Counted from the first letter of the stretch, positions 50,801 through 59,908 are shown. The stretch: 64,000 bases of DNA from Algisphaera agarilytica (GCF_014207595.1 NZ_JACHGY010000001.1:1178001-1242000); one strand, 5' to 3'. Made by a program: numbers and translations. The notes: generated by a model from the letters alone, not told the origin.

Positions 50801-53800
50801 TCGACGGGCTGATCCACGCCTACACCATCACCCGCAACGGCGCGAACGACTACGCCGTCACCGACAGCGAGACGATCACCCTCGTCCAAGAGATACCCAA
50901 CCACGAAGACGACGGCACGCTCAACCCCAGCGTGGACACCCGCCTGATCACCGGCATCAAAGTCGTCGGCACCGCGAGCGACCCGGTGATCTACGTCACC
51001 TCCAGCGACCCGCGCCTGACCAACGGCACCAACTCCAGCATCGATACCAACTCCGGCATCGTCAGCAAACTCACGCAGAATCCGGATGACTCGTGGAGCA
51101 AGGTCGACCTGGTCCGCGGGCTGCCGCGCTCCACCGTGGACCACGCGCCCCACGGCCTGCAGCTGATCGAAGACTCCAACACGCTGCTCGTCGCCGTCGG
51201 CGGCCTGACCAATGCCGGCGCACCTGCGGAGTTCTTCGGCAACCTGCCCGAGTACGCCCTGTCCGCTGCGATCCTCAGCCTCGACCTCGACGCGATCGAA
51301 GCCCTGCCCACGCAGACCGACGCCAACGGCCAGCAGTTCAAACACAACCTGCCCACGCTCGACGACGAAGACCGCGCCACCAATAACGACGCGAACGACC
51401 CCTTCGGCGGCAACGCGGGCAAGAACCAGGCGATCCTCGAAGAGAACGGCCTGGTCGACATCTTCGCCTCGGGTCTGCGCAACCCCTACGACTTTGTGTT
51501 CACTCAGTTCGGACAGGTGTACGTCGCCGATAACGGGCCGAACTCTTCGATCGGCGACGTCCCGATTCTCGACCCCAACGGCCTGCCCACCAACCAGCCC
51601 AACCCCGGCGGCACCACCGCCATGGACGCGCTGCACCTGGTGACCGAGGGCTCGTACTCCGGCCACCCCAACCCGACCCGGGCCAACACCAACAACACCT
51701 TCAACCCCACCAACCCCCAGTCGCCGGTCTACAACGGCTACACCGAGGCCTTCGACTATCAGGAGAACGGCTCGGACGGCGCGCTGGCCCTCTTCGACAC
51801 CTCGACCAACGGCATCGTCGAGTACACCGCCAGCGGCTTCGACGGCGCACTCAACGGCGACCTGCTCACCGTCTCCATCGACGGCAAGCTGACCCGACTC
51901 AAGCTCTCGCCCGACGGCACCACCGTGATCAGCAGCGAGGTGCTGTTCAACAGCGTGGGCAACTACCCCCTCGACGTGACCGCGGTGGGTGACGGCCACC
52001 CGTTTGCCGGAACCATCTGGGTCGCCGACCTCTTCGGCGGAACCCAGGAAACCATCCGCGTCTACGAACCCGACGCTGGCAGCGGCCAGGGCACCCCCGA
52101 CGACCTCGACGGCGACGGCTACTCCAACGACGACGAGATCGACAACGGCACCAACCCCAACTCCGCCGGCGACACCCCGCCGGACAACGACACCGACTTC
52201 GTCTCCGACCTCAACGACCCCGACGACGACAACGACACCATCGACGACGTCAACGACCCGTTCCAGGTCGACGACACCAACGGCAACAACACCGACGCGC
52301 CCTACCTCCTGAGCTTCGACAACGACGACCTCAACCGCGGCGGCCTGCTCGACCTGGGCTTCACCGGCGTGATGGCCAACGGCTCGACCAGCTACCTCGA
52401 CCAGTTCGACTTCGCCAACCTCACCGCAGGCTCGGCCGCGGGCGTGCTGACCATCGACGCCGTCGACGCCGGTACCGCCCTGGGCAACGCCAACACGCAG
52501 AACAACGCGTTCCAGTTCGGCATCAACCTCAACGCCGACTCGTCCCCCGTCACCATCCAGACCAACATCAACTCGGTCTTCGACAACGCCACGCCCGTTG
52601 CCGGTCAGCGCGCCGGGCTCTACTTCGGCACCGGCGATCAGGACAACTACATCGCGGTGTTCATCGAGGGCGACGGCACCATCAACACCGTCACCGAGGT
52701 CAACGGCGTCGCCACCCTCGGCACGCCCGTCAACGTCGGCAACAACTTCACCAACCTCAACCTGTACCTCACCGTCGACCCCGACACGCTGACCGTCCAG
52801 GCCGCGTACTCCTACGGCACCGGCGCGATCACCGACATCCCCGGCACGCTCGCCTTCCCCGCGAGTTGGCTGACCGCCACCACCGCCCCGGCCGTGGGCG
52901 TCATCGCGACCACCGGCGGAGCCGAGGCCTACTCGGTCACCTACGACTTCATCCGCGTCGACCCCGCCACGATCGACGACGGCCAGGCCCCGTTCAACAA
53001 CACGCCCCACCTCGCCAACCAGCGTGTCGAGGCCGAGCACTTCGACCTCGGCGGCAACGGCATCGCCTACCTCGACCTCACCGCGTTCAACGAAGGTCCG
53101 GCAAACACCCGGCCCGGCGAGTTCGTGGATATCGAACCCACCACCGACACCGACGGCGGCGTGAACGTCGGCTGGATCGAAGCGGGCGAATGGCTCGAGT
53201 ACACCTTCGACCTCGAAAACGCCGGCACCTACAGCGCCGACTTCCGCGTCGCCATGGAGAGCGGCACCGGCAGCACGTTCCACCTGGAGATCAACGGCCA
53301 GAACATCTCCGGCCCGATCGACCTGCCCGTCACCGGCGGCTGGCAGAACTGGCAGACCGTGACCGCCAACGACCTGCAGCTCGAAGCCGGCCCGATGGTC
53401 CTGCGGGTCGTGTTCGACACGCCCAGCCTCGGCCGATTCGTGGGCAACCTCAACTGGCTGCAACTGAACTACGAAGCTCCTTCGGAAGGCAACCCGCCGA
53501 CGGTGAACGCCGGCGTCGATGCCGCTTTCGCCGGCCCCAGTGGCACCGCCGCCCTGGACGGCACCGTCACCGACGACAGCACCAACAACGTGCCGCTCCG
53601 CACCTACTGGAACCTGGTCACCGGGCCCGCGGCCGTCACCTTCGACGACCCCTACGCCGTGGACACCAACGCCAACTTCACCGCGCCGGGCGTGTACATC
53701 CTGCGCCTCTCGGCGGACAACGGCATCGGCGGCGTGATCAGCGACGACATTCGCGTCACGGTCAACCCGCAGAACAGCGGCATCGTCTACGAACTCGATG

Positions 53801-56424
53801 TGCTCAACGAAGCCGACAGCAGCACCCTCGGCACCCTCGCGACCAATCCGCTCGACCCCGGCGACATCGTGTGGAACACCATCCTCATCGACGAGTCGCA
53901 GATCAAGAACTTCATGGGCAACCCCGATGGCTCGACCGACAGCCCCGCCACCGGCAGCGCCACGTTCTCATACGACGCCTCGACCAACGAGCTGTCTTAC
54001 GAGATCACCTATTCCGGCCTCACTGCCGACCTGACCAACATCCACATCCACGGCCCCGCCAACGCCGGCACCAGCAACATGGCCCACATCTTCGATGTGT
54101 TCTCCGGCGAGCAGGACGTGATCGACTCGGGTGTCGACCGACGCAACGCCACCGTCACCGGCGTGGTCAACCTCACCAGCCACACCCACGGCGGCAACAA
54201 CCCCACGCCCACGCTGGCCGAGGCGCTCGAAGCGCTCACCACCGGCCAGGCCTACGTCAACGTCCACACCACCGCCTTCCCCATGGGCGAGATCCGCGGC
54301 AACGTGCCCGTGGCGGTGCCCGCCGAGGACCCGTTCTTCGATCTGGGTGTGATCAACGCCACGACGCTCCGCTTCTCGCCGACCACGACCAGCGGTGTGG
54401 ACACGGTCCGCTACTTCCTCAACGGCGTCGAGCTCACCGACGGCAACGGGCCCGGCCGTGAGGTGACCTGGCAGGCCACCACCGGCGACCACACGCTGGT
54501 GGCCATCCCGAGCGACGGGCAGAACGACGGCCCGGCGATGACCTTCAAGTTCTCGGTCCGTGCCGACCCCGGCGAGACGCGTCTCGCCGAATGGCAACAA
54601 CTCGCCAACTCGCCCTACGCCCAGTTTGAAGGCCAGGGCATCGACGCGGGTGGCAAGCTGTATCTCTTCGGCGGCTTCATCAATGGCGGGCTTCAGGTCA
54701 CCGATCGTTTCGCGGTCTACGACCCCGCCACCGATACGTGGACCGACCTCGCCGACGTGCCGCTGCAGCTGACCCACGCCAACCACGTCGTGGACGGCGA
54801 CAACATCTACGTGCTTGGCGGCTACGTCGGCACGCACCCGGGCGGCAGCACCGATGCGGTCTGGGTCTACAACATCCCGACCGACACCTGGTCCGCCGGG
54901 CCGTCGCTGCCCGAAGACCGCGCCGGCGCCGGCGCCGCCATCCTTGGCCGCACGCTCTACTACTTCGGCGGGGCCACCCGCACCCAGGGCAGCGTCGCCA
55001 GCACCGTCGACCACGGCGACGTCTGGACGCTCGACCTCGGCGCCACCGACAGCACCGGCGACGACGCGGCGAGCTGGACCACCGGCACCGTCGCCGACAT
55101 GCCCGAGCCGCGCAACCACATGGCCGGCGTCTCGCTCAACGGCTTCCTCTACGCCATCGGCGGCCAGATCGGCGAAGACGAGTTCAACGGCAACTCCGAA
55201 AGCGTCCACCGCTACGACCCGAACACCGACACGTGGACCAGCGTGGCCGACCTTCCGATCAAGATCGGACACATCACCGCCTCGACCTTCACCGCCAACG
55301 GCCGCATCTTCGTGGTCACCGGCGTGACGCAGAACTCGGTGTCCACCGACACATTCTTCATGTACGACCCGACGACCGACACGTGGACCTCGCTGCCGCC
55401 CGCCCCGGTCGCCTCGCAGTCGCCGATCGTCGCGCACATCGACGGCAAGATCTACCTCACCGGCGGCGACGACTCGCCCGGCGGCATCTCCAACAAGACC
55501 TACGTCCTGGACCTCAACGAGTCCTGGTTCAACCTACCGTCCATGCCCGCCGCCATGGGTGAAGTCGCCGCTGGCATCATCGGCGACACGCTCTACATTG
55601 TCGGCGAAAGCAACAATTCCACGCTGGCCTACAACATCGCCACCGGCACATGGTCCGGGCTCAACGACCTGGCCCAGCGTCCGTTCATCGGCCACCACCA
55701 CGCCGCCGAGGTGATCGACGGCAAGCTCTACCTCTTCGGCGGGCTCGGCGGCGGCAGCAACGGCAAGGTCCAGATCTACGACCCCGTCGCCGACTCATGG
55801 ACCACCGGCACCGACATCCCGTTTGCCACCGGCTCGGCCTCGTCCGCGCTGATCGACGGCAAGGTCTACCTCGCCAGCGGCATCATCGGCAGCTCGACCA
55901 CCCAGCAGGCCGCGGTCTACGACCCCGTGCTGGATTCGTGGACGTCGATCGCCAACATCCCCGACGACGCCAACCACGCCGCCGCCGCGACCGACGGCAG
56001 CAAGTTCTACGTCTTCGGCGGCCGCACCGGCGGCAACGTCGTGGGCGACGGCTTCAACACCGTCCAGGTCTACGACCCCAACACCAACACCTGGGAGTCC
56101 AGCAGCAACCCCGGCTCGTTCCTGACGCCGATGCCCGAAGCCCGCGGCGGCACGGGCAAGGCCGTGTTCCTCAACGGCGAGTTCTACGTCTTCGGCGGCG
56201 AGACCCTCACCAGCGCCGCTGCCGACGCCAACGGCGTCTACGACCGTGTGGATATCTACAACCCCGTCACCAACACCTGGCGCAGCGGCACGCCGATCCC
56301 CACCGCCCGCCACGGCATCTTCCCGCTCGAACACGCCGGGGTGATCTACCTCGCCGGCGGCGGCACCCAGGCGGGCTTCTCCGCCTCGAACCTGCTCGAG
56401 GCGTACTACGTAGACGTGCTCTGA
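47881..56424 (+). CDS. Giant LEPR-XLL surface protein: malectin, cadherin-like, sorbosone-dehydrogenase-like, TSP3, CBM6, CHRD and Kelch domains
   Basis: 2847 residues from ATG 47881. The N-terminus LQSLEPRLLLAGD is the LEPR-XLL motif of planctomycete-type surface proteins. Then, by nucleotide position: malectin 48050-48560; cadherin-like repeats 48560-48980 and 48990-49410; second malectin 49420-49930; third cadherin-like 49930-50340; a beta domain; sorbosone/glucose-dehydrogenase-like propeller 50700-52080; thrombospondin-3-type calcium repeats (DLDGDGYSNDDE) 52090-52290; LamG-like 52300-52980; CBM6 (VEAEHFDLGG) 53010-53480; PKD-like 53490-53770; CHRD 53785-54310; six or more Kelch repeats (YxFGG) 54590-56424. 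No PEP-CTERM end. A carbohydrate-binding exoprotein. Confidence 0.85.
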   Translation: MSGERDTPRPTTPAPHAALDPALGGLTRRRMRRDQRQAKPSPASTLQSLEPRLLLAGDVVYALNAGGIAFTDANGVAWVNDTTFTNEAAADSQPYTSTDTINLTDASVPANTDEQIFQSERWDNDAGAEMLYSLAVDNGEYEIGLYFADIYSGTQGVGQRVFDVQLEGNTVLDDYDIFADVGGYTGVVKTFNVEVLDGTLNIEFIHEVENPAVKAILVRTVGDPTPDPIAPVLDLNGAEAGTEASATFTGGLPVNATAADALLTDADSATLTSLTVTLGNTPDGGAEFLLASTVGTGLTSTYDFGSRTLSIAGSGSVADYQTALRTVAYFNTATNPDTTPRTLTFVANDGAVSSTPATATIDFDLPAPDPVAPELDLNGSDSGVNTTATFSVGQGPVSIVPAEATLTDADSSTLSSLTVTLDSIPDGADESLAADTTGTALSATYTAGTGVLSITGTASVADYQAVLRTVTYDNAAAEPNPLTRTAVFVANDGVMTSSSASSIVLIQPPDGEPGQLVYAINAGGSALTDPNGIDWSTDQGFTNDLAAISYGYITGSSIDLSDPSVPTNTTDQIFKSERWDFIGGDEMSFDLNVDNGSYQVDLYFADIYSGTQGVGLRVFDVQLEGVTVLDDYDIFADVGGYAGVVKSFDIAVVDGVIDIDFLRGVENPAIKGIVVRTAEPIVPDPIAPVLDLDAVAGGTGYTAEFLAGDGPVNIAAADATLSDADSAVIESITVVLASTPDGASERLDADVTGTGISKAFAGGTLSLTGVATVAEYQAVLRTVTYDNLASEPDLTPRTVNFVANDGQLDSNTASATVNLTPNNQPQPGTLVSNVISTLDFNNAQTGVVERITVTLTHPGDAIDDPVVVTGTNITGINAADFGDLFASTYGSSVTMNPGESIDLTFYVLPGSTGAKFASVEILHSGTNTLSFGLEANAVDPVAVGFGTTTVNGLDATSPTTLQWGPDNRLYVGTLDGLIHAYTITRNGANDYAVTDSETITLVQEIPNHEDDGTLNPSVDTRLITGIKVVGTASDPVIYVTSSDPRLTNGTNSSIDTNSGIVSKLTQNPDDSWSKVDLVRGLPRSTVDHAPHGLQLIEDSNTLLVAVGGLTNAGAPAEFFGNLPEYALSAAILSLDLDAIEALPTQTDANGQQFKHNLPTLDDEDRATNNDANDPFGGNAGKNQAILEENGLVDIFASGLRNPYDFVFTQFGQVYVADNGPNSSIGDVPILDPNGLPTNQPNPGGTTAMDALHLVTEGSYSGHPNPTRANTNNTFNPTNPQSPVYNGYTEAFDYQENGSDGALALFDTSTNGIVEYTASGFDGALNGDLLTVSIDGKLTRLKLSPDGTTVISSEVLFNSVGNYPLDVTAVGDGHPFAGTIWVADLFGGTQETIRVYEPDAGSGQGTPDDLDGDGYSNDDEIDNGTNPNSAGDTPPDNDTDFVSDLNDPDDDNDTIDDVNDPFQVDDTNGNNTDAPYLLSFDNDDLNRGGLLDLGFTGVMANGSTSYLDQFDFANLTAGSAAGVLTIDAVDAGTALGNANTQNNAFQFGINLNADSSPVTIQTNINSVFDNATPVAGQRAGLYFGTGDQDNYIAVFIEGDGTINTVTEVNGVATLGTPVNVGNNFTNLNLYLTVDPDTLTVQAAYSYGTGAITDIPGTLAFPASWLTATTAPAVGVIATTGGAEAYSVTYDFIRVDPATIDDGQAPFNNTPHLANQRVEAEHFDLGGNGIAYLDLTAFNEGPANTRPGEFVDIEPTTDTDGGVNVGWIEAGEWLEYTFDLENAGTYSADFRVAMESGTGSTFHLEINGQNISGPIDLPVTGGWQNWQTVTANDLQLEAGPMVLRVVFDTPSLGRFVGNLNWLQLNYEAPSEGNPPTVNAGVDAAFAGPSGTAALDGTVTDDSTNNVPLRTYWNLVTGPAAVTFDDPYAVDTNANFTAPGVYILRLSADNGIGGVISDDIRVTVNPQNSGIVYELDVLNEADSSTLGTLATNPLDPGDIVWNTILIDESQIKNFMGNPDGSTDSPATGSATFSYDASTNELSYEITYSGLTADLTNIHIHGPANAGTSNMAHIFDVFSGEQDVIDSGVDRRNATVTGVVNLTSHTHGGNNPTPTLAEALEALTTGQAYVNVHTTAFPMGEIRGNVPVAVPAEDPFFDLGVINATTLRFSPTTTSGVDTVRYFLNGVELTDGNGPGREVTWQATTGDHTLVAIPSDGQNDGPAMTFKFSVRADPGETRLAEWQQLANSPYAQFEGQGIDAGGKLYLFGGFINGGLQVTDRFAVYDPATDTWTDLADVPLQLTHANHVVDGDNIYVLGGYVGTHPGGSTDAVWVYNIPTDTWSAGPSLPEDRAGAGAAILGRTLYYFGGATRTQGSVASTVDHGDVWTLDLGATDSTGDDAASWTTGTVADMPEPRNHMAGVSLNGFLYAIGGQIGEDEFNGNSESVHRYDPNTDTWTSVADLPIKIGHITASTFTANGRIFVVTGVTQNSVSTDTFFMYDPTTDTWTSLPPAPVASQSPIVAHIDGKIYLTGGDDSPGGISNKTYVLDLNESWFNLPSMPAAMGEVAAGIIGDTLYIVGESNNSTLAYNIATGTWSGLNDLAQRPFIGHHHAAEVIDGKLYLFGGLGGGSNGKVQIYDPVADSWTTGTDIPFATGSASSALIDGKVYLASGIIGSSTTQQAAVYDPVLDSWTSIANIPDDANHAAAATDGSKFYVFGGRTGGNVVGDGFNTVQVYDPNTNTWESSSNPGSFLTPMPEARGGTGKAVFLNGEFYVFGGETLTSAAADANGVYDRVDIYNPVTNTWRSGTPIPTARHGIFPLEHAGVIYLAGGGTQAGFSASNLLEAYYVDVL

Positions 56425-56447
56425 TCAGGGCCCGCCCTTCTGAATCG

Positions 56448-56493
56448 CCGCTTGCGGCTTAGCGTGGAGTACACAGCGCTAAGCCGCAAGCGG
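56448..56493. terminator. 17-bp-arm inverted repeat between convergent genes
   Basis: CCGCTTGCGGCTTAGCG (56448-56464) and CGCTAAGCCGCAAGCGG (56477-56493) are perfect complements over a 12-base loop. It lies between the giant gene and the convergent pyrophosphatase gene and is a likely bidirectional terminator, or a dispersed palindrome, since no T-run follows. Confidence 0.6.
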
Positions 56494-56500
56494 CAAACGT

Positions 56501-57139
56501 TTATTGACCGAACGCTTCCTGGTAATCGGCCAACGACGCCTCGATCACCTTCATCGCGTGTTCGTGGCCATAGGTCATCTCGACCGACATCTCCGACTCG
56601 CCGCCGGGCACCATCTTGTAGGTGCCGAAGTAGTGACGCAGCCGTTCGATGAGCACCGAAGGCAGGTCGTTGATGTCGTCCACGTCGGCGTACATGTTGT
56701 CGTTTTCGATGACCGCGACGATCTTGTCGTCCGCCTCGTCGCCATCGACACACTGCAGCCCGCCGATGACGTGGGTGTTCACGAGGATGTCGGCCCGGTT
56801 GATCGGGCGTTCGCTGATGACGCAGACGTCCAGCGGGTCGCCGTCGCCGACCTTGGCTTTGGGCGAGAGCGAGGTGACGCGGTCGCCGCAGTAGGTGCGC
56901 GGGATGAAGCCGTACAGCGCGGGCGGCTGGGAGCTGCTGCGCTGCGGGCGGTCGACGCGGAGGTAGCCGGTGGTCTTGCTGCTCTCGTACTTCACGAGGT
57001 CGAACGGCGTGATCTCGATGTAGGCCTGCATGTACTCGGGGGGGTTACGCCCGGGTTCGAGGCCGTGCCAGGGGTGGGGCCGCCAGCGGTAGAACGGCGG
57101 GGGGAAGGCGTTGGGGGGATGGTTGCCGCGGTGAGCCAT
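56501..57139 (-). CDS. ppa: Inorganic pyrophosphatase (class I, soluble)
   Basis: 212 residues from ATG 57139; the frame extends upstream but reads as low-complexity. Class I signature [13 protein letters not shown] with the metal-binding Asp residues, and [10 protein letters not shown] near 95. Hydrolyses pyrophosphate to drive biosynthesis. Shine-Dalgarno not evident. The N-terminal extension of about 40 residues ([13 protein letters not shown]) is longer than in E. coli Ppa. Confidence 0.85.
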   Translation of the reverse strand: MAHRGNHPPNAFPPPFYRWRPHPWHGLEPGRNPPEYMQAYIEITPFDLVKYESSKTTGYLRVDRPQRSSSQPPALYGFIPRTYCGDRVTSLSPKAKVGDGDPLDVCVISERPINRADILVNTHVIGGLQCVDGDEADDKIVAVIENDNMYADVDDINDLPSVLIERLRHYFGTYKMVPGGESEMSVEMTYGHEHAMKVIEASLADYQEAFGQ

Positions 57140-57250
57140 GAGATCAATTTCGTTAGGAGGAATCTTGGCGGGGCCCCGCGGACGCGCTGCCCGCAGGGGC
57201 CGATAGGTTAATCGAATCCCTGGGCTCTGGTGTTTGAAGCGGGTAAAAAC

Positions 57251-57283
57251 AAAACGCCCCGCGAGAGAGGATCGCGGGGCACG
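57251..57283 (-). terminator. Terminator-like hairpin
   Basis: GCCCCGCG pairs with CGCGGGGC (about 57256-57282), and on the minus strand TTTTGTTTTT follows. It lies between the tRNA and the pyrophosphatase gene and probably ends leftward transcription from the tRNA side. Confidence 0.55.
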
Positions 57284-57314
57284 ATTTTCAGATGAATGGG
57301 TAGCTTTTGCCTTT

Positions 57315-57413
57315 ACCCCTCCCCCTTGAGGGGGAGGCCGGGTGGGGGTGCCCGCTGGTGACGAGCCTCGGGTCCTCGGCACCCTCCCCTAACCCCTCCC
57401 TCAAGGAAGGGGG
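57315..57413. repeat. GC-rich repeat element, copy 1
   Basis: Outer ACCCCTCCCCCTTGAGGGGG and CCCTAACCCCTCCCTCAAGG (shortened) are nearly the same as in copy 2. Non-coding, in a minus-strand leader region. Repetitive extragenic palindrome type. Confidence 0.65.
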
Positions 57414-57419
57414 ATAAAG

Positions 57420-57448
57420 AAAAAACCCGCGGCGGTAAGTCGCGGGAG
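57420..57448 (-). terminator. Terminator of tRNA-Pro
   Basis: CCCGCG and CGCGGG arms, on the minus strand followed by TTTTTTC. It lies seven bases after the tRNA 3' end. Confidence 0.65.
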
Positions 57449-57454
57449 AATTAA

Positions 57455-57528
57455 TCGGGGTGACAGGATTTGAACCTGCGGCCTTTCGGTCCCAAACCGA
57501 ACGCTCTACCAAGCTGAGCTACACCCCG
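57455..57528 (-). tRNA. tRNA-Pro (anticodon UGG)
   Basis: 74 bases. 5' arm CGGGGTG pairs with CACCCCG; D loop AGCTCAGCTTGGTAGAGC; anticodon stem-loop TCGGTTTGGGACCGA with anticodon TGG (decodes proline CCN, mainly CCA); T loop GGTTCAAATCC. Discriminator base A; the CCA end is not encoded. All arms pair well. Confidence 0.95.
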
Positions 57529-57589
57529 AGGTGTGCCGAGCGGGACAGTGTACCCGAAGTCGCCGATACGCAAAGGGATCATGCGCACC

Positions 57590-57718
57590 CGCTCCCCCGC
57601 CGGGGGAGCTGTCGCCGAAGGCGGCTGAGGGGGAATGCGAGTCCTCTGCCACAGGTTTATGGGCTTGTGCCCCCTGCGACCCGCTGCGCGGGCCACCTCC
57701 CCCGATGGGGGAGGGGTT
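57590..57718. repeat. GC-rich repeat element of a related type
   Basis: Inverted GC-rich blocks GCTCCCCCGCCGGGGGAGC at 57590 and CCTCCCCCGATGGGGGAGG at the end, with GGGCCACC and CGCTGCGCGGG between them. Overall similar to extragenic repeats in other GC-rich bacteria. Non-coding. Confidence 0.6.
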
Positions 57719-57728
57719 TCGCAGACGA

Positions 57729-58790
57729 TTACTTCACATCCGCCAGATACGCCGCCATCAGGTCCCGGCAGGCGTGCAGGTCGTCGATGTGGACCATCTC
57801 GACCACGGTGTGGATGTACCGCGTCGGGCAGGACAGCGTGAACGCCCGGGTGCCGCCCGCCGCCCGCTGGATGCCGGCCGTGTCCGTGCCGCCGCGGGAC
57901 AGGATCGAGCGCTGGGTCTTGATCGACTTCTGCTCAGCGACCCGTTCCATGTCTTCGAGGATGCCCACGTCGCCGATGGATGCGCCGTCCATCACGGTGA
58001 GCGCTGCACCCTCGCCCTGCACGGTGCACCGCTGGTCTTCGGGGCTGCCGGGGGTATCGACGCAGAGGGTGACGTCGATGCCGATGCCGATGTCGGGCTG
58101 GACGGTGTAGGACGAGGTGATCGCGCCGCGGAGGCCGACCTCTTCCTGGACGGTGAAGACGCAGTGGATCTCGCAGGCGTGTTTGGTGTCGTCCGCGACG
58201 AGCTTGCGCATCGCCTCGATCGCGACCCAGCAGGCAACGCGGTTGTCCATGCATTGGCTGACGATCGTGTTGCCGACCATGGTGTAGGGCGACTTGAGCG
58301 TGACCATGTCGCCGATCTTCACGCGCTCTTTGACCTGTTCCTTGGGCAGGCCCAGGTCGATGAGCAGGTCGTGCACCTCGGGGATCTTTTTGCGTTCTTC
58401 GGGCGTGGCGGTGTGGACGGGTTTGCCGCCGGGGTTGAGCACGCCGGGCAGATCGCCGTCGGCCGTGGCGACCGTGACGAGTCGGGCGAAGAGGTTGCGG
58501 GTATCGAACCCGCCGACGTTTTGCACGCGCAGGAAACCGTCTTCGCCGACGTGGCGGACGAGGAAGCCGATCTGGTCCATGTGGGCCGCGAGCATGACGC
58601 GGGTCGGCACCCCGGAATCTGCTTCATCCGCCCCACTCGCCGTGGGCTTACGCACCGCGATAATCGAGCCCATCGGGTCGATGCTGATGTCGTCGAACAG
58701 CCCTTCGATCTCCGAAATAATCAAGTCACGCACCCGGCCCTCACGGCCCGGCACGCCCGGCGTCTGCGTCAGTTTTTCAAGGAGTTCCAT
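57729..58790 (-). CDS. M42-family aminopeptidase
   Basis: 353 residues from ATG 58790. M42 metal ligands and base: AAHMDQIGF (His), CMDNR (Asp), VQEEVGLRG (Glu-Glu), DVT (Asp) and TRYIHTVVEM (His). Cytoplasmic co-catalytic zinc/cobalt peptidase that trims peptides, often as a large tetrahedral complex. Separate transcript from the neighbouring pterin gene, 29 bases apart. Confidence 0.85.
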   Translation of the reverse strand: MELLEKLTQTPGVPGREGRVRDLIISEIEGLFDDISIDPMGSIIAVRKPTASGADEADSGVPTRVMLAAHMDQIGFLVRHVGEDGFLRVQNVGGFDTRNLFARLVTVATADGDLPGVLNPGGKPVHTATPEERKKIPEVHDLLIDLGLPKEQVKERVKIGDMVTLKSPYTMVGNTIVSQCMDNRVACWVAIEAMRKLVADDTKHACEIHCVFTVQEEVGLRGAITSSYTVQPDIGIGIDVTLCVDTPGSPEDQRCTVQGEGAALTVMDGASIGDVGILEDMERVAEQKSIKTQRSILSRGGTDTAGIQRAAGGTRAFTLSCPTRYIHTVVEMVHIDDLHACRDLMAAYLADVK

Positions 58791-58819
58791 GTGCGGATGA
58801 TAGCGTCCAGGCGTCAAAC

Positions 58820-59104
58820 TTACGCAAGCTGTTCAATCGCACCCGCAAGCTGTACATCCTTCTCCGTCACCCGGCCGTCGGCGTCGTGGGTGTTGAGCTT
58901 GATCTCCACGGTGTTGTACACGTTGAAGATCTCGGGGTGGTGGTTGGCCGACTCGGCCGCATCGCCGACGCGGTTGATGAACGCAAGCGCTGCTTTGAAG
59001 TCGGCGAAGCCGAAGCGTTTGCCGAGCTTGTCGTCGGCGTAGGACCAGCCGGGCAGGGTTTGGAGGGCGGTTTCGATGGCTTGCAAACTCAGGGGCTCGG
59101 ACAT
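58820..59104 (-). CDS. Pterin-4a-carbinolamine dehydratase
   Basis: 94 residues, ATG 59104, AGAGGA upstream. Signature NHHPEIFNVYNTVEIKLNTHD (shortened) matches the active site (two His, Pro, Glu) of PCD/DCoH. Dehydrates 4a-hydroxytetrahydropterin after aromatic-residue hydroxylation. The upstream in-frame extension is the repeat element. Confidence 0.9.
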   Translation of the reverse strand: MSEPLSLQAIETALQTLPGWSYADDKLGKRFGFADFKAALAFINRVGDAAESANHHPEIFNVYNTVEIKLNTHDADGRVTEKDVQLAGAIEQLA

Positions 59105-59166
59105 GGGATATTTCCTCTTTGGTTGAACTTCGAAGCACTCGGGGCGATCGGTTATTCGTTTCTTAC

Positions 59167-59267
59167 CCCTCCCCCTTGAGGGGGAGGCTGGGTGGGGGTG
59201 CCCGCCTGTCGCAGGCTTACAAATGCTCGGCACCCTCCCCTAACCCCTCCCTCAAGGGAGGGGGATC
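59167..59267. repeat. GC-rich repeat element, copy 2
   Basis: About 100 bases, nearly identical at both ends to 57315-57413; the middle differs. Located between the pterin-dehydratase and FMN-reductase genes. Confidence 0.65.
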
Positions 59268-59275
59268 AAGCCAAA

Positions 59276-59851
59276 TCAGCCGACGTGTTTGGCGAGGAAC
59301 GCCGCGAGGCTGCTGCCCAGGTCGGCCACGCGGGCCGCGGTCTTCTCGTCCTTCAGCTTGCCCTCGTCGTCAAACGCCTCGAACGCTTTGGACAGCGCGA
59401 ACTGCTGAGGCAAAACCGTCACTTGGATATTGCCCAGGATCGCCTTGAGGTGCACCAGGCCACGCAACCCACCGAGCGCACCCGGGGAGGCGGCCATCAG
59501 CACCGCGGCCTTGCCCGCAAACGCCGCGAGCATCGGCTCGCCCTCGGCCGGACGCGACGCCCAGTCGATCGCGTTCTTCAGCGCCGCCGACACCGACGAG
59601 TTGTACTCCGGCGAAGCGATCAGGAAGCCGTCCGCTTCCCGCATCAACGCCTTGAGCTTCGTGGCGTTCTCCGGCGTGCCCTCTTTCTCCAGGTCTTCAT
59701 CAAACACCGGCAACGCGTAATCATCCAGGTTGATGATCGTCACCTTGGTCCCGGCAGCCTCAGCCGCGCTCGCGGCGCAGCGGACCAGCTTCTTGTTGAA
59801 CGAACCCGCCCGGAGGCTGCCAGCGAACGCAAGGATGTGTGGTGTACTCAT
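59276..59851 (-). CDS. NADPH-dependent FMN reductase (flavodoxin-like)
   Basis: 191 residues from ATG 59851. FAGSLRAGSFNKKL is the FMN-binding loop and 'SPEYNSSVSAALKNAIDWAS' (shortened) the second signature of the NADPH-dependent FMN reductase/azoreductase family. Reduces FMN or quinones; redox maintenance. Longer in-frame starts exist but lie in the promoter region of the divergent gene. Confidence 0.85.
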   Translation of the reverse strand: MSTPHILAFAGSLRAGSFNKKLVRCAASAAEAAGTKVTIINLDDYALPVFDEDLEKEGTPENATKLKALMREADGFLIASPEYNSSVSAALKNAIDWASRPAEGEPMLAAFAGKAAVLMAASPGALGGLRGLVHLKAILGNIQVTVLPQQFALSKAFEAFDDEGKLKDEKTAARVADLGSSLAAFLAKHVG

Positions 59852-59908
59852 GTGCGTAATGTAGGTCTCGCCCGGGCGGGCTTCCACGTGAGTTTGCGGT
59901 GAATCGGG

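Noticed and set aside
50071-53463. 1130-residue minus-strand frame
   Set aside because: Shadow of the giant gene: Val/Gly/Asp-rich from antisense codon bias, with no domains.
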